Assembly (NCBI RefSeq): GCF_000282495.1
Contig: NZ_AKJE01000023.1
Span: 42,541-106,540 of the forward strand
Source of the DNA: Pseudomonas sp. GM79
GTDB lineage: Bacteria > Pseudomonadota > Gammaproteobacteria > Pseudomonadales > Pseudomonadaceae
Direction: 5' to 3'
Length of the DNA stretch: 64,000 bases
Of the stretch, positions 1 to 10,984 are shown piece after piece. The notes under the pieces are model-generated. The model saw only the letters and a program-made list of their open reading frames with translations, did not search any database and was not told the DNA's origin. Position numbers and translations under genes: made by a program. Every line of letters begins with the position of its first letter. Position 1 is the first letter of the stretch.

Positions 1-465
1 ACGCTTGTTGAAGAAGGCATACGCCACCAGACCGTAGACCGGTACCGAGAGCAGTTCCAGACCGACGAACAACCCGGCCAGGTGCTGCGCGCTGACCAGC
101 ACCAGGCCACCGGCGGCGGACATCAGGATCAGCAGGTAAAGTTCTTCACGGTTGCCCGGGTAACCCGAACCGCCATCGCCGAGGTAGGCGTGGGCGAGGG
201 TCACACAGGCGAGGGTGGCGACCAGGATCAGCGCCATGTACAGGCAAGCGAAGGTGTCGATCTGCAGCAGTGGCGTCACGGCCAGTGGCGCGACTTTCAG
301 GGCTGGCAGGATCGACAGCAGAGCCAGGTTCAGACCTGCCACCGACAGCAGGAAGGTCTGAGAGTGGTTGCGGCGCCATGCGATAGCCAGCATCACCACG
401 ATGATCGTGGCGCTGGTGATCAACAACGGCGCAAGCGCGATAAAGTGTTGAGTCGTGAATTCCAT
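1..465 (-). CDS. nuoN: NADH-quinone oxidoreductase subunit N, N-terminal part (cut by window edge)
   Basis: Last gene of the complex I operon. Only the first 155 codons are inside the window; the frame is open to base 1. NuoN is one of the three antiporter-like proton-pumping membrane subunits. The visible part begins MEFTTQHFIALAPLL and holds four or five hydrophobic helices, plus the conserved stretch GLFVGLELLSVPVYGLVAY with its helix-5 glutamate. The ATG at 463-465 lies 7 bp after the nuoM stop, so the two are cotranscribed and probably translationally coupled. The identity is certain from context; the C-terminal two thirds cannot be judged here. Confidence 0.95.
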   Translation of the reverse strand, partial: MEFTTQHFIALAPLLITSATIIVVMLAIAWRRNHSQTFLLSVAGLNLALLSILPALKVAPLAVTPLLQIDTFACLYMALILVATLACVTLAHAYLGDGGSGYPGNREELYLLILMSAAGGLVLVSAQHLAGLFVGLELLSVPVYGLVAYAFFNKR

Positions 466-472
466 AGCGCTC

Positions 473-2005
473 TTACCGGGCCGAAGCGAGTTGAGTGAAG
501 GCGGTGCCGAGCCACTGCTGCACGCCATGCATCGTCGCGGCAGAGGTATCGAGGAACGGCTGCGGGTACACACCGATGTAGATCAGCAGCGCCGCAAGCC
601 CAACCACCATGATCAGTTCGCGACCGTCCATGCCATGCAGCACCGCGTCCGATTTCGACGGGCCGAAGAAGGCACGGTGGACCATGATCAGCGAGTAGAC
701 CGAACCGAACACCAGACCGGACGTCGCAATCACAGTGATCCATGGGGCGCTGGCGAAGGTGCCGATCAGGATCAGGAACTCACCGACAAAGTTACCGGTC
801 GCCGGCAAGCCCAGGGACGCGGCGGCGAAGAACAGGCTGAGAGCCGGCAGGTAGGCAATCTTCGACCACAGGCCACCCATCTCACGCATATCGCGGGTGT
901 GGGTACGCTCGTACAGCTGACCGGAGAGGATAAAGAGTGCCGCGGCCGACAGACCGTGCGCCAGCATCTGCATCACTGCGCCCTGCAGCGCCAGTTGGCT
1001 GCCGGAGTAGATGCCGATCAACACGAAGCCCATGTGGGAAACGGACGAGAAGGCGATCAGACGCTTGATGTCGGTTTGTGCGAAAGCCAGGAACGCACCG
1101 TAGAAGATCCCGATCAGACCCAGGGTCATGGCGAACGGCGCGAACTCGGCCGAGGCATTCGGGAACAGCGGCAGGGCGAAACGCAGCAGGCCATACGCCG
1201 CAGTCTTCAACAAGATACCGGCCAGGTCCACGGAACCTGCGGTCGGCGCCTGGGCGTGAGCGTCAGGCAACCAGGAGTGGAACGGTACGACCGGCAGCTT
1301 GACCGCAAAGGCGATGAAGAAGCCGAGCATCAGGATGTACTCGGTGGTCGTCGACATCTTGGTCTTCAACAGGTCGGCGTAGTTGAAGGTAATCACGCCG
1401 GTGTCGTTGAAGTTGACCAGTACCAGACCCAGGATCGCCACCAACATGATCAGGCCGGAAGCCTGAGTGAAGATGAAGAACTTGGTTGCCGCGTAGATCC
1501 GGGTTTTCTTGCCGTCCGAAGAACTGTGACCCCAGAGCGCGATGAGGAAGTACATCGGCACCAGCATCATTTCCCAGAAGAAGAAGAACATGAACAGGTC
1601 GAGGGCGAGGAACACGCCGACGACACCGCCCAGGATCCACATCAGGTTCAGGTGGAAGAAGCCCACATGACGCTGGATCTCTTTCCACGAGCAGAGTACC
1701 GAGAGGACACCCAGCAGGCCGGTCAGCAGGATCATCAACAGCGACAGGCCGTCGAGGGCCAGGTGCACGTTGATGCCGAAGCGCTGGATCCAGACGTGCT
1801 TGAACTCAATCGCCCAGGTCGGATCGGCGCCAGGCGCCGGTGCAAATGAATAGTCACCGTTGGCCCACAGCCAGAGGCCAAGGGAAAGCAACAGGGACAT
1901 GGTGATCAGCGCAATCCAGCGGGGGAGGGTGGCGCCGAAGCGCTCACCCATCCAGCACAGCAGGCCGCCGATGAAGGGGATCAGGATTAGCCAGGGCAGA
2001 ATCAT
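473..2005 (-). CDS. nuoM: NADH-quinone oxidoreductase subunit M
   Basis: Antiporter-like proton-pumping subunit of respiratory complex I, in the inner membrane. The 510 residues match the family length and are almost all hydrophobic, with about 14 predicted helices. Family marks visible: the helix-5 glutamate in FFFWEMM (E145), the pumping lysine in [19 protein letters not shown] (K236), and a second lysine near 267 ([10 protein letters not shown]). It sits between nuoL (39 bp gap) and nuoN (7 bp gap). Nothing is missing. Confidence 0.97.
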   Translation of the reverse strand: MILPWLILIPFIGGLLCWMGERFGATLPRWIALITMSLLLSLGLWLWANGDYSFAPAPGADPTWAIEFKHVWIQRFGINVHLALDGLSLLMILLTGLLGVLSVLCSWKEIQRHVGFFHLNLMWILGGVVGVFLALDLFMFFFFWEMMLVPMYFLIALWGHSSSDGKKTRIYAATKFFIFTQASGLIMLVAILGLVLVNFNDTGVITFNYADLLKTKMSTTTEYILMLGFFIAFAVKLPVVPFHSWLPDAHAQAPTAGSVDLAGILLKTAAYGLLRFALPLFPNASAEFAPFAMTLGLIGIFYGAFLAFAQTDIKRLIAFSSVSHMGFVLIGIYSGSQLALQGAVMQMLAHGLSAAALFILSGQLYERTHTRDMREMGGLWSKIAYLPALSLFFAAASLGLPATGNFVGEFLILIGTFASAPWITVIATSGLVFGSVYSLIMVHRAFFGPSKSDAVLHGMDGRELIMVVGLAALLIYIGVYPQPFLDTSAATMHGVQQWLGTAFTQLASAR

Positions 2006-2044
2006 GACGGGCTCGTTTCCTTTCGCAAGTTCGCAAGGTTCATA

Positions 2045-3898
2045 TCAGACCGCTACCAGCACGACGGCGCCGATTACCAGCACGGCACCAGCAGCCATCG
2101 AGGCGGCATACCAACGCAGTTGACCGGTCTCGGTGCGGCTCAGGGCGGTGTGACCGCCCTTGGCCATACGCGGGATCAGACCGATGGTCTGGTCGAGCGG
2201 GTCTTTGCGCAGAATGTGGCTGATCGCAAGGTAAGGCTTGACGAACAGTTTGTCGTAGATCCAGTCGAAGCCCCAGGCAGCGAACCACCAGGCCGAAAGG
2301 AAGCGGCCGACACCGCTGTTGGCGATGGCGGTGACGAAGCGGCGCTTGCCGAGGAACAGCAGCGCGGCCAGCAGGATACCGGCCAGGGCGATGGCACCCG
2401 AGGCGATTTCCAGACTGTGCTTGGCTTCGCCGCCGGCATGGCCGACGCTTTGTGGCAGCACACCGTGCAGCGGTGGAACGATCATCGCGCCGACGAACGT
2501 CGACAGTACGATCAGCACCGACAGCGGCAGCCAGTGAGCAATGCCGTGACCGGCATGCGCTTCGGTCTTCGCTTCACCGTGGAACGCGATGAAGATCAGG
2601 CGGAAGGTGTACAGCGAAGTCATGAAGGCACCGACCAGACCTGCATAAAGCAGACCCTGGTTACCGCTGGCGAACGCTTCCCAGAGGATTTCATCCTTGG
2701 AATAGAAGCCCGCAGTCACCAGAGGCAAGGCCGCCAGGGCCGCGCCGCCGACGATGAAGCTGGCATAGGCCAGTGGCAGTTTCTTCCACAGACCGCCCAT
2801 CTTGAAGATGTTCTGCTCGTGGTGGCAGGCAACGATTACCGAACCGGACGCAAGGAACAGCAGCGCCTTGAAGAAGGCGTGGGTCATCAGGTGGAAGATC
2901 GCGCCTTCCCACGCACCTACGCCGAGTGCCAGGAACATGTAGCCGATCTGGCTCATGGTCGAGTAGGCGAGGATACGTTTGATGTCGGTCTGCACCAGTG
3001 CGGCAAAACCTGCCAGCACCAGCGTCACACCACCCACGACACCCACCAGGTGCAGGATATCCGGCGCCAGGGCGAACAGACCGTGGGTACGGGCGATCAG
3101 GTAGACACCGGCGGTCACCATGGTCGCGGCGTGGATCAGTGCCGAAACCGGGGTCGGGCCGGCCATCGCATCCGCCAGCCAGGTTTGCAGCGGCAGTTGC
3201 GCGGATTTACCGACAGCGCCGCCCAGCAGCATCAGGGTCGCCAGAACGATCCAGAAGTCGCCGGCCTTGAAGTGCTCAGGCGCCTTGACCAGCAGTTCCT
3301 GGATGTTCAGCGTGCCCAACTGTTGGAACAGGATGAACAGGCCGATGGCCATGAACACGTCGCCGACGCGGGTCACGATGAAGGCTTTGAGTGCCGCATT
3401 ACCGTTGTTGCGGTTGCTGTAGTAGAAACCGATCAACAGGTACGAGCACAGGCCCACGCCTTCCCAGCCGAAGTACACGAACAGCAGGTTATCGGCCAGG
3501 ACCAGGAACAGCATGCTGGCGATAAACAGGTTGGTGTAGGCGAAGAAACGCGAGTAACCGGCTTCACCGCGCATGTACCAGGACGCGAACAGGTGGATCA
3601 GGAAGCCCACACCGACCACCACACCCAGCATGGTCAGGGACAGACCATCCAGGTACAGGGCGAAGTTAGGCGTGAAGCCTTCCACCGCCATCCACTGCCA
3701 CAACACCTGGGTGTAGTGACCGCCTTCAGGTGGCGCAACGTTGAACTGCCAGATTATGTAAGCAGTGACGATTGCCGACAGGCCAATGGAGCCGACGCCA
3801 ATCAGCGCCGAAAGGTTTTCCGAGAGGCGACCGCGTGAGAACGCCAGCAGCAGGAAACCAATGAGAGGGAATACGAAAGTCAGATAGAGAAGGTTCAT
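2045..3898 (-). CDS. nuoL: NADH-quinone oxidoreductase subunit L
   Basis: Distal antiporter-like subunit of complex I, carrying the long lateral helix that runs along the membrane arm. At 617 residues it has full family length. The helix-5 glutamate is seen in VYFGWEGVG (E146) and the lysine region in [20 protein letters not shown]. The C-terminal part after about residue 500 contains the amphipathic helix and a last membrane segment. Its start overlaps the nuoK stop by 4 bases (ATGA), which indicates translational coupling. Confidence 0.97.
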   Translation of the reverse strand: MNLLYLTFVFPLIGFLLLAFSRGRLSENLSALIGVGSIGLSAIVTAYIIWQFNVAPPEGGHYTQVLWQWMAVEGFTPNFALYLDGLSLTMLGVVVGVGFLIHLFASWYMRGEAGYSRFFAYTNLFIASMLFLVLADNLLFVYFGWEGVGLCSYLLIGFYYSNRNNGNAALKAFIVTRVGDVFMAIGLFILFQQLGTLNIQELLVKAPEHFKAGDFWIVLATLMLLGGAVGKSAQLPLQTWLADAMAGPTPVSALIHAATMVTAGVYLIARTHGLFALAPDILHLVGVVGGVTLVLAGFAALVQTDIKRILAYSTMSQIGYMFLALGVGAWEGAIFHLMTHAFFKALLFLASGSVIVACHHEQNIFKMGGLWKKLPLAYASFIVGGAALAALPLVTAGFYSKDEILWEAFASGNQGLLYAGLVGAFMTSLYTFRLIFIAFHGEAKTEAHAGHGIAHWLPLSVLIVLSTFVGAMIVPPLHGVLPQSVGHAGGEAKHSLEIASGAIALAGILLAALLFLGKRRFVTAIANSGVGRFLSAWWFAAWGFDWIYDKLFVKPYLAISHILRKDPLDQTIGLIPRMAKGGHTALSRTETGQLRWYAASMAAGAVLVIGAVVLVAV

Positions 3899-4203
3899 CC
3901 GCGCATCTCGCTGGCAGCGTCGATATCGAGAGTGTGGAAGCGGCGATACAGCTGCAACAGAATCGCCAGGCCAATACTGGCCTCGGCGGCTGCCAGGCTG
4001 ATCACCAGGATGAACATGATCTGTCCATCCGGTTGACCCCAGCGGCTACCGGCAACGATGAACGCCAAAGCGGAGGCATTCATCATGACCTCCAGGCTCA
4101 TCAGCACGAAGAGAATGTTGCGCCGGACCATCAGGCCGACCAGACCGAGGCAGAACAGGATGCCGGCGACCGCCAGACCATGCTCCAAAGGGATAGCAGG
4201 CAT
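3895..4203 (-). CDS. nuoK: NADH-quinone oxidoreductase subunit K
   Basis: Small membrane subunit (102 aa, three helices; MrpC-like) that links the quinone site to the antiporter subunits. The two membrane glutamates essential in the E. coli protein are present as E38 (MSLEVMMN) and E74 (AAAEASIG). I chose the ATG at 4203, giving MPAIPLEHG, the usual Pseudomonas N-terminus. A start two codons upstream is possible but would run into the nuoJ stop. The 3' end overlaps nuoL by 4 bases. Confidence 0.96.
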   Translation of the reverse strand: MPAIPLEHGLAVAGILFCLGLVGLMVRRNILFVLMSLEVMMNASALAFIVAGSRWGQPDGQIMFILVISLAAAEASIGLAILLQLYRRFHTLDIDAASEMRG

Positions 4204-4205
4204 CG

Positions 4206-4709
4206 TCATTGCTCCTTGGCTTCGTTGCGGCCCAAGTGGAACGCCGTGACGGCTGCGGCGAGCAGCAGCATCGAGGCGAGTTCGACCACCAGCAGATACG
4301 GACCGAACAGGCTGATGCCCACGGCCTTGGCGTCTACGGTGGTGTGGCCGATGGCCTGCCCGCTGGCATCGCTGAACAGCACATACAGCAGTTCAACCAG
4401 CAGCAGGGTGCCGAGGGCGACGGGGCCCAGCCAGATACCGGGCTTGAGCCAGACGCGCTCTTGCTGAACCGAGGCCGGGCCCAGGTTCAGCATCATCACC
4501 ACGAACACGAACAGCACCATGATGGCGCCAGCGTAGGCGATCACTTCCAGTACACCGGCAAACGGTGCGCCGAGGGCGAAGAACGTCATGGCCACGGCGA
4601 TCAGCGAAATGATCAGGTAGAGCAGGGCGTGCACGGGGTTGGTGTTGGTGATCACGCGAAGCGTGGACACAACAGCGATACCCGATGCGAAATAGAAAGC
4701 GAATTCCAT
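4206..4709 (-). CDS. nuoJ: NADH-quinone oxidoreductase subunit J
   Basis: Membrane subunit of complex I (167 aa, five helices) that contributes to the central hydrophilic axis of the membrane arm. The conserved helix-3 stretch reads [20 protein letters not shown], including the family's glycine and tyrosine. It starts 9 bp after the nuoI stop and ends 2 bp before nuoK. Length and sequence are ordinary for Pseudomonas. Confidence 0.96.
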   Translation of the reverse strand: MEFAFYFASGIAVVSTLRVITNTNPVHALLYLIISLIAVAMTFFALGAPFAGVLEVIAYAGAIMVLFVFVVMMLNLGPASVQQERVWLKPGIWLGPVALGTLLLVELLYVLFSDASGQAIGHTTVDAKAVGISLFGPYLLVVELASMLLLAAAVTAFHLGRNEAKEQ

Positions 4710-4718
4710 CTTTCTTCC

Positions 4719-5264
4719 TTAAGGCAGCAAGCTCTTCACGTTGATCGGCTGGGCTTCATTCTGCGCGGCGCCTTTGGGCTTACCGGCAATCGCCATACCT
4801 GCAACACGATAGAAGTTGTAATCAGGGTTTTTGCCGGGGCCGGAGATCAAAAGATCTTCTTTCTCGTACACCAGATCCTGACGTTTGAACTCGGCCATTT
4901 CGAAATCCGGTGTCAGCTGGATCGCGGTGGTCGGGCAGGCTTCCTCGCAGAGGCCGCAGAAAATGCAGCGCGAGAAGTTGATGCGGAAGAAGTCCGGGTA
5001 CCAGCGACCGTCTTCGGTTTCAGCTTTCTGCAGCGAGATGCAACCGACCGGGCACGCCACGGCGCACAGGTTGCAGGCTACACAACGTTCTTCGCCGTCG
5101 GGGTCGCGGGTCAGCACGATACGCCCACGGAAGCGCGGCGGCAGGTACACCGCCTCTTCCGGGTATTGCAGCGTGTCGCGCTTGCGGAAGGCGTGGCCGA
5201 AAATCATCACCAGGCTGCGAAGCTGGGTGAAGAAGCCATGCACGATGTCAAAAATGTACTTCAT
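4719..5264 (-). CDS. nuoI: NADH-quinone oxidoreductase subunit I (two 4Fe-4S clusters)
   Basis: Peripheral iron-sulfur subunit carrying clusters N6a and N6b, which pass electrons toward N2 in NuoB. Two ferredoxin motifs are intact: [12 protein letters not shown] with C61, C64, C67 and C71, and [12 protein letters not shown] with C100, C103, C106 and C110. The protein has 181 residues, within the normal range. It lies 12 bp after nuoH. The basic, amphipathic N-terminus fits attachment to the membrane arm. Confidence 0.97.
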   Translation of the reverse strand: MKYIFDIVHGFFTQLRSLVMIFGHAFRKRDTLQYPEEAVYLPPRFRGRIVLTRDPDGEERCVACNLCAVACPVGCISLQKAETEDGRWYPDFFRINFSRCIFCGLCEEACPTTAIQLTPDFEMAEFKRQDLVYEKEDLLISGPGKNPDYNFYRVAGMAIAGKPKGAAQNEAQPINVKSLLP

Positions 5265-5276
5265 GATTCTCTATCC

Positions 5277-6284
5277 TCACTGAGCCGCGACGGCGGGCGT
5301 GTTGAGCAACACGACTGCAGCGGTCACCAGCATGTTGACGAGGGTCAGCGGCAGGCAGAACTTCCAGCTGAAATCCATCACTTGGTCATACCGTGGGCGC
5401 GGAATCGAGGCGCGCAACAGGATGAAGAACATGATGAAGAACGCGGTTTTCAGCGCGAACCAGATGAACGGGATCTGCGGCAGAATGCCGAACGGACCGT
5501 GCCAGCCACCGAAGAACAAGGTCACCAGCAGCGCCGAAATCAGCACGATGCCGATGTACTCACCGACGAAGAACATGCCCCATTTCATGCCGGCGTATTC
5601 AATGTGGTAACCGTCGGCCAGTTCCTGTTCCGCTTCCGGCTGGTCGAACGGGTGACGGTGAGTCACGGCGACGCCAGCGATGAAGAAGGTCAGGAAACCG
5701 AAGATCTGCGGAATGATGAACCACATGTTCTGCGCCTGGTATTCAACGATGTCGCGCATGTTGAACGAGCCGACCTGGATCACGATACCCATCAGCGACA
5801 GGCCCATGAACACTTCGTACGACACGGTTTGTGCCGAGGCCCGCAAGCTGCCCAACAGGGCGAACTTGTTGTTACTCGACCAGCCGGCGAACAGCACCGC
5901 GTAGACCGACAGACCGGCCATGGCAAAGAAGAACAGGATGCCGATGTTGATATCCGCCACGCCCCAGGTCGGGGTGATCGGGATGATCGCGAAGGCCATC
6001 AGCAAGGCGCTCATGGCCACGACCGGCGCCAAGGTGAAGATCACTTTGTCGGCGAACGGCGGGGTCCAGTCTTCCTTGAAGAACATCTTGATCATGTCGG
6101 CGGCGATCTGGAACGCGCCGAACGGGCCGACGCGGTTCGGACCGTAACGGTCCTGCCAGAGGGCGAGCAGACGACGCTCGACCCAGCTCAGCAGCGCGCC
6201 GCACACCACCACGGCGAGCAGAATCACGATGGCCTTGAGGACCGCGATGATTACGTCGATCACTTCAGGAGTGAACCAGGTCAT
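5277..6284 (-). CDS. nuoH: NADH-quinone oxidoreductase subunit H
   Basis: Membrane subunit (335 aa, about eight helices) at the junction of the two arms, forming much of the quinone chamber. Typical stretches are [19 protein letters not shown] near residue 49 and the acidic loop [20 protein letters not shown] near 219. The start overlaps the nuoG stop by 4 bases (ATGA). It is complete and ordinary. Confidence 0.97.
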   Translation of the reverse strand: MTWFTPEVIDVIIAVLKAIVILLAVVVCGALLSWVERRLLALWQDRYGPNRVGPFGAFQIAADMIKMFFKEDWTPPFADKVIFTLAPVVAMSALLMAFAIIPITPTWGVADINIGILFFFAMAGLSVYAVLFAGWSSNNKFALLGSLRASAQTVSYEVFMGLSLMGIVIQVGSFNMRDIVEYQAQNMWFIIPQIFGFLTFFIAGVAVTHRHPFDQPEAEQELADGYHIEYAGMKWGMFFVGEYIGIVLISALLVTLFFGGWHGPFGILPQIPFIWFALKTAFFIMFFILLRASIPRPRYDQVMDFSWKFCLPLTLVNMLVTAAVVLLNTPAVAAQ

Positions 6285-8995
6285 AGCGCTGCCTCCTGCA
6301 GACCGTCAACGGATTTGCCAAAGATCGCTGGCGGAATACCGGCGATACCGGCCGGCAATGCGACCAGACCGGCACCCAGCTCTTCGTTGATGCGCAGCGG
6401 CAGACGCAGGGTCTGGCCGGCTACGTTCAGGCTCAGCAGGGCACCGTCATTGACACCCAGGCGGTCGGCTTCGGACTTGGCCAGCGACACATAAGCGGCC
6501 GGGATGCGTTCCTGAACCGGTGCGGCTTTGGAAGAGTTCTCTTCGCTGCCGAACAGGTGGAAGAACGGCACGACCTGCCAGGTGCCCGGAGCCGGGTTGA
6601 ACGCGCGCGGAACACTGGCGAACCAGTTCAGCGAATCACCGGTGCTTTCGATCAGGCGAGTGCCCGGGTCGCCCGCACGGAGGTGACCACCGACTTCGTC
6701 CTGGAACTTGTTCCAGGCTTGCGGCGAGTTCCAGCCCGGAGACCAGGCGAAGGGTACTTGCTGACGCGGTTCGACCGAGCCCGAGTAACCTTCCATGGAG
6801 AACGAGAACGCGGTGTCGTTGTCCTGGGAAGTACGCGGTTCGTGCACGCTGATATCGGCGCGCATGGCGGTCCGGCCGCTGTAACGTAGCGGTTCGCGAG
6901 CCAGTTTCAGGCCTTTGATGCGGAACGCGGCCGACGGTGCGGCATCGACGATGCGCGCCAGTTGCGGTTTGCTCGCAGCAACGGCAGCGGTGACGTGGTC
7001 CAGTTGGGTCCAGTCGATCGGCTGGTTCAACAGGGTCGAACGCAGGGCATGCAGCCAGCGCCAGCCTTCGTGAACCAGAATGCTTGCGTCGAGGTAAGTC
7101 GGGTCGAAGACCTGGAAGAAACGCTGGGCGCGGCCTTCCTGGCTGACCAGCGTACCGTCGCCTTCAGCGAAGCTGGCCGCTGGCAGCACCAGATGCGCGC
7201 GATCGCTGGTGGCGGTCTTCTGATGGTCCGCCACGATCACCACTTTCGCGGCGTTCAGGGCAGCATCGACACGGGCTTTGTCGGTACGGGTGTACAGATC
7301 GTTTTCCAGCACGACGATGGCGTCGGCCTTGCCGTCGATCACCGCTTGCAGGGCTGCGTCGACCGAGTCACCACCGAGCATGGCCAGGCCGAGGCTGTTG
7401 GCCTCTGGCACGATCAGGCTGATGGAACCGTTCTTCTCGCGCAGCTTCAGGGCCTTGGCGATGTTCGCAGCAGCTTCGATCAGCGCCTTGGAACCCAGCG
7501 AGGTACCGGCAATGATCAGTGGACGCTTGGCCGCGAGCAGGGCGTCGGCAATGCGTTTGGCCAGTTCGAGGGCTTCGGCATCGAGGCCTTCAACCGCTGG
7601 AGCGCTGGCATCGAGGGCGTGAGCCACGGCGAAACCGATGCGGGCCAGGTCGTCGGGAGCGGCGTGAACGCATTCTTCAGCCACGTCGTCGAGCTTGGTT
7701 TCAGCCAGGCTGGCGATGAACAGCGGGTTCAGCGCGTCCTGACCGATGTTCTTCACCGCAGCATCGAGCCATGGCTGAACGCGCATGGCGTCGGCCATGT
7801 CTTCGGCCTTGCCCTTGACCGATTGACGCAGGGCCAGGGCCATGCGCGCAGCAGTCTGGGTCAGGTCTTCGCCGAGGACGAAAATCGCATCGTGATCTTC
7901 GATGTCGCGCATGTTCGGGATCGGCAGCGGGCTGTCTTTGAGCACCTGCACAACCAGGCGAATGCGCTCAAGTTCAGCAGCTTCGATACCGGAGTAGAAG
8001 TGCTCGGCACCGACCAGTTCCAGCAACGCGTAGTTGCTTTCGAGGCTGGCGCGCGGCGAACCGATACCGACGATATTGCGACCGCGCAACAGGTCGGCGG
8101 CTTTATCCAGCGCTTCGTCGAGGCTCAGCTTGGCGCCGTTGGCCAGCAGTGGCTGACGCGGGCGGTCTTCGCGGTTGACGTAGCCGTAGCCGAAACGGCC
8201 GCGGTCGCACAGGAAGTACTGGTTCACCGAACCGTTGAAACGGTTTTCGATGCGACGCAGTTCGCCGTAACGCTCGCCCGGGGAAATGTTGCAACCGCTG
8301 GAGCAGCCATGGCAGATGCTCGGCGAGAACTGCATGTCCCACTTGCGGTTGTAGCGCTCGGAATGCGTCTTGTCGGTGAACACACCGGTCGGGCAGACCT
8401 CGGTGAGGTTGCCGGAGAACTCGCTTTCGAGGGTGCCGTCTTCAACGCGACCGAAGTACACGTTGTCGTGGGCGCCGAATACACCGAGGTCGGTGCCGCC
8501 AGCGTAGTCTTTATAGAAGCGCACGCAGCGATAGCAAGCGATGCAGCGGTTCATTTCGTGGGAAATGAACGGGCCCAGTTGCTGGTTCTGGTGAGTACGC
8601 TTGGTGAAGCGATAACGGCGCTCGTTGTGGCCGGTCATCACCGTCATGTCTTGCAGGTGGCAGTGACCGCCTTCCTCACAGACCGGGCAGTCGTGAGGGT
8701 GGTTGGTCATCAACCATTCAACGACGCTGGCGCGAAACACTTTCGCTTCTTCGTCGTCGATGGAGATCCAGCTGCCGTCGGTGGCGGGGGTCATGCAGGA
8801 CATGACGATCCGACCACGCTTGTCGTTCTCGTCGGTGTACTGCTTGACCGCGCACTGGCGGCAAGCGCCAACGCTGCCAAGGGCTGGGTGCCAGCAGAAA
8901 TAAGGGATATCGAGGCCTAGCGACAGACACGCCTGTAACAGGTTGTCTGCCCCATCGACTTCGAGCTCTTTGCCGTCTACGTGGATAGTGGCCAT
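6281..8995 (-). CDS. nuoG: NADH-quinone oxidoreductase subunit G (iron-sulfur)
   Basis: Large peripheral subunit (904 aa) of complex I. The N-terminal ferredoxin-like domain holds the 2Fe-2S cluster ligands C34, C45, C48 and C67. The next domain has the His/Cys set in [18 protein letters not shown] (cluster N5) and the CIACYRC/CPTG ligands (N4). A further set, CHGCSSGC followed by a cysteine in FLCDRG, matches the off-pathway cluster N7, which only some lineages keep. The rest is a degenerate molybdopterin-oxidoreductase fold. The gene is preceded by a 137 bp gap after nuoF, unusual in this tightly packed operon (see the hairpin at 9096). Confidence 0.97.
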   Translation of the reverse strand: MATIHVDGKELEVDGADNLLQACLSLGLDIPYFCWHPALGSVGACRQCAVKQYTDENDKRGRIVMSCMTPATDGSWISIDDEEAKVFRASVVEWLMTNHPHDCPVCEEGGHCHLQDMTVMTGHNERRYRFTKRTHQNQQLGPFISHEMNRCIACYRCVRFYKDYAGGTDLGVFGAHDNVYFGRVEDGTLESEFSGNLTEVCPTGVFTDKTHSERYNRKWDMQFSPSICHGCSSGCNISPGERYGELRRIENRFNGSVNQYFLCDRGRFGYGYVNREDRPRQPLLANGAKLSLDEALDKAADLLRGRNIVGIGSPRASLESNYALLELVGAEHFYSGIEAAELERIRLVVQVLKDSPLPIPNMRDIEDHDAIFVLGEDLTQTAARMALALRQSVKGKAEDMADAMRVQPWLDAAVKNIGQDALNPLFIASLAETKLDDVAEECVHAAPDDLARIGFAVAHALDASAPAVEGLDAEALELAKRIADALLAAKRPLIIAGTSLGSKALIEAAANIAKALKLREKNGSISLIVPEANSLGLAMLGGDSVDAALQAVIDGKADAIVVLENDLYTRTDKARVDAALNAAKVVIVADHQKTATSDRAHLVLPAASFAEGDGTLVSQEGRAQRFFQVFDPTYLDASILVHEGWRWLHALRSTLLNQPIDWTQLDHVTAAVAASKPQLARIVDAAPSAAFRIKGLKLAREPLRYSGRTAMRADISVHEPRTSQDNDTAFSFSMEGYSGSVEPRQQVPFAWSPGWNSPQAWNKFQDEVGGHLRAGDPGTRLIESTGDSLNWFASVPRAFNPAPGTWQVVPFFHLFGSEENSSKAAPVQERIPAAYVSLAKSEADRLGVNDGALLSLNVAGQTLRLPLRINEELGAGLVALPAGIAGIPPAIFGKSVDGLQEAAL

Positions 8996-9095
8996 GGTTC
9001 AAAGTTCTTCGTTGGCCCGGTGTCAGCGGGCGTGGCTAATGGAATCTTGTTATTCGCGTGAATCAACACAGCCGTTTACGGCGTCATCACACGAC

Positions 9096-9126
9096 AAAGC
9101 GAAGGGCACGGACCCTTCGCTTTTTT
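9096..9126. terminator. Strong stem-loop in the nuoF-nuoG gap, U-tract on the antisense strand
   Basis: AAGCGAAGGG and CCCTTCGCTT form a 10 bp stem around a short loop, followed on the plus strand by a run of T at 9121-9126. On the plus strand it is a textbook intrinsic terminator, although no plus-strand gene precedes it. On the nuo strand the stem is followed by a mixed sequence, so it should not fully terminate. It may protect or process the nuoF end of the mRNA, or block antisense transcription into nuoF. Confidence 0.7.
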
Positions 9127-9132
9127 AAGCGT

Positions 9133-10488
9133 TTACGCGCCGACTACGATCGGCCTTGCCAGAGGCGGGACGACGGCGCTGGTAGGCGCGATGCCGGCTT
9201 CGAACTCTGGACGGAAGTATTTGATGGCACTGCCCAACGGCTCCACGGCACCTGGTGCGTGAGCACAGAAGGTCTTGCCCGGGCCGAGGAAACCGACCAG
9301 ACCCAGCAGGGTCTCGATATCGCCGGCTTGGCCTTCACCGTTCTCGATCGCGCGCAGCAGCTTGACGCTCCACGGCAGACCGTCACGGCACGGGGTGCAG
9401 AAGCCGCAGGATTCGCGGGAGAAGAACTCTTCCATGTTGCGCAGCAACGACACCATGTTGACGCTGTCGTCCACCGCCATGGCCAGGCCGGTACCCATAC
9501 GGGTGCCCACTTTGGCGATGCCGCCGGCATACATTTGTGCGTCCAGGTGTTCCGGCAACAGGAAACCGGTACCGGCGCCGCCTGGCTGCCAGCACTTGAG
9601 CTTGTAACCGTCGCGCATGCCGCCGGCGTAATCTTCGAACAACTCGCGACCGGTGACGCCGAACGGCAATTCCCACAGGCCAGGGTTCTTGACCTTGCCG
9701 GAGAAGCCCATGAGCTTGGTGCCCATGTCTTCGCTGCCTTCGCGGGCCAACGATTTGTACCAGTCCACGCCGTCGGCGATGATCGCCGGCACGTTGCACA
9801 GGGTTTCGACGTTGTTCACGCAAGTCGGCTTGCCCCACACGCCGACGGCGGCAGGGAAGGGCGGCTTGGAACGCGGGTTGGCGCGACGGCCTTCGAGGGA
9901 GTTGATCAGTGCGGTTTCTTCACCGCAGATGTAACGCCCGGCGCCGGTGTGCACGAACAGTTCGAAATCGAAGCCGCTGCCCAGGATGTTTTTACCCAGC
10001 AGGCCTGCTGCCTTGGCTTCTTCCACGGCACGGTTGAGGTGCTTGGCGGCGGTGGTGTATTCGCCACGCAGGAAGATGTAGCCACGGTAGGTTTTCAGCG
10101 CGCGAGCACTGATCAGCATGCCTTCGATCAGCAGATGGGGCAGTTGCTCCATCAGCATGCGGTCTTTCCAGGTGTTCGGCTCCATCTCATCCGCGTTGCA
10201 CAGCAGGTAGCGGATGTTGATGGATTCGTCCTTGGGCATCAGGCCCCACTTCACGCCCGTGGGGAAGCCTGCACCGCCGCGGCCCTTGAGGCCGGAGTCT
10301 TTCACGGTCTGGACGATATCGTCCTGGGCCATGTCGGCGAAGGCCTTGCGCGCAGCGGCGTAACCGTTCTTGGCCTGGTATTCGTCGAGCCATACGGCTT
10401 CGCCGTCGTCACGCAGACGCCAGGTGAGCGGGTGAGTCTCGGCCGAACGCTTGATGCGGTTGGCTGGACCGAAGGAAGTCAGGGTCAT
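9133..10488 (-). CDS. nuoF: NADH-quinone oxidoreductase subunit F (NADH/FMN binding)
   Basis: Flavoprotein subunit that oxidises NADH through FMN at the tip of the peripheral arm. The glycine-rich nucleotide site is [16 protein letters not shown] near residue 65, a second glycine-rich stretch is near 180 ([14 protein letters not shown]), and cluster N3 is bound by [12 protein letters not shown] with its distal cysteine in the C-terminal part. 451 residues, normal length. It overlaps nuoE by 4 bases at its start. Confidence 0.97.
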   Translation of the reverse strand: MTLTSFGPANRIKRSAETHPLTWRLRDDGEAVWLDEYQAKNGYAAARKAFADMAQDDIVQTVKDSGLKGRGGAGFPTGVKWGLMPKDESINIRYLLCNADEMEPNTWKDRMLMEQLPHLLIEGMLISARALKTYRGYIFLRGEYTTAAKHLNRAVEEAKAAGLLGKNILGSGFDFELFVHTGAGRYICGEETALINSLEGRRANPRSKPPFPAAVGVWGKPTCVNNVETLCNVPAIIADGVDWYKSLAREGSEDMGTKLMGFSGKVKNPGLWELPFGVTGRELFEDYAGGMRDGYKLKCWQPGGAGTGFLLPEHLDAQMYAGGIAKVGTRMGTGLAMAVDDSVNMVSLLRNMEEFFSRESCGFCTPCRDGLPWSVKLLRAIENGEGQAGDIETLLGLVGFLGPGKTFCAHAPGAVEPLGSAIKYFRPEFEAGIAPTSAVVPPLARPIVVGA

Positions 10489-10982
10489 ACGTAGCCCTCG
10501 AGCAATTTGGCAACACCGGCAGGCTGCACATCACCGAACGTGTCGTCATCGATCATCAACGCCGGCGCCTTGTCGCAGTTGCCGAGGCAGCAGACCGGCA
10601 GCAGGGTGAAACGACCGTCGGCGGTGGTTTGACCCAGGCCGATGCCCAGCTTGCTCTGGATTTCGCTGACCACCGACTCGTGACCGCCGATGTAGCAGAC
10701 CATGCTGTCGCAGACGCGAATGATGTGACGGCCCACCGGTTGACGGAAGATCTGGCTGTAGAACGTCGCCACACCTTCAACGTCGCTGGCCGGGATGCCG
10801 AGGATTTCGCCGATGGCGTAGAGCGCGCCGTCAGGCACCCAGCCACGTTCCTTCTGGACGATCTTCAGGGCTTCGATCGACGCCGCGCGCGGGTCTTCGT
10901 AGTGATGCAACTCATGCTCGATGGCCGAGCGCTCGGTTTCGCTCAGGGCGAAACGGTCTGTCAGGATAAGCGTGCTGTTCAT
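10485..10982 (-). CDS. nuoE: NADH-quinone oxidoreductase subunit E (2Fe-2S)
   Basis: Thioredoxin-fold subunit (165 aa) with the 2Fe-2S cluster N1a, part of the NADH dehydrogenase module with NuoF and NuoG. The four cysteine ligands are seen at C91 and C96 (CDSMVC) and in CCLGNC at about C132 and C136. It lies 2 bp after the nuoCD stop and overlaps nuoF by 4 bases, so the module is translationally coupled. Confidence 0.96.
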   Translation of the reverse strand: MNSTLILTDRFALSETERSAIEHELHHYEDPRAASIEALKIVQKERGWVPDGALYAIGEILGIPASDVEGVATFYSQIFRQPVGRHIIRVCDSMVCYIGGHESVVSEIQSKLGIGLGQTTADGRFTLLPVCCLGNCDKAPALMIDDDTFGDVQPAGVAKLLEGYV

Positions 10983-10984
10983 GC

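Noticed and set aside
455..1849. 464-codon frame opposite nuoM
   Set aside because: Antisense shadow of nuoM with low-complexity His/Gln/Glu composition.
2120..3838. 572-codon open frame on the plus strand opposite nuoL
   Set aside because: It mirrors nuoL codon by codon; the Gln/His/Arg/Asp-rich product is typical of an antisense frame in GC-rich DNA, with no SD and no recognisable domain.
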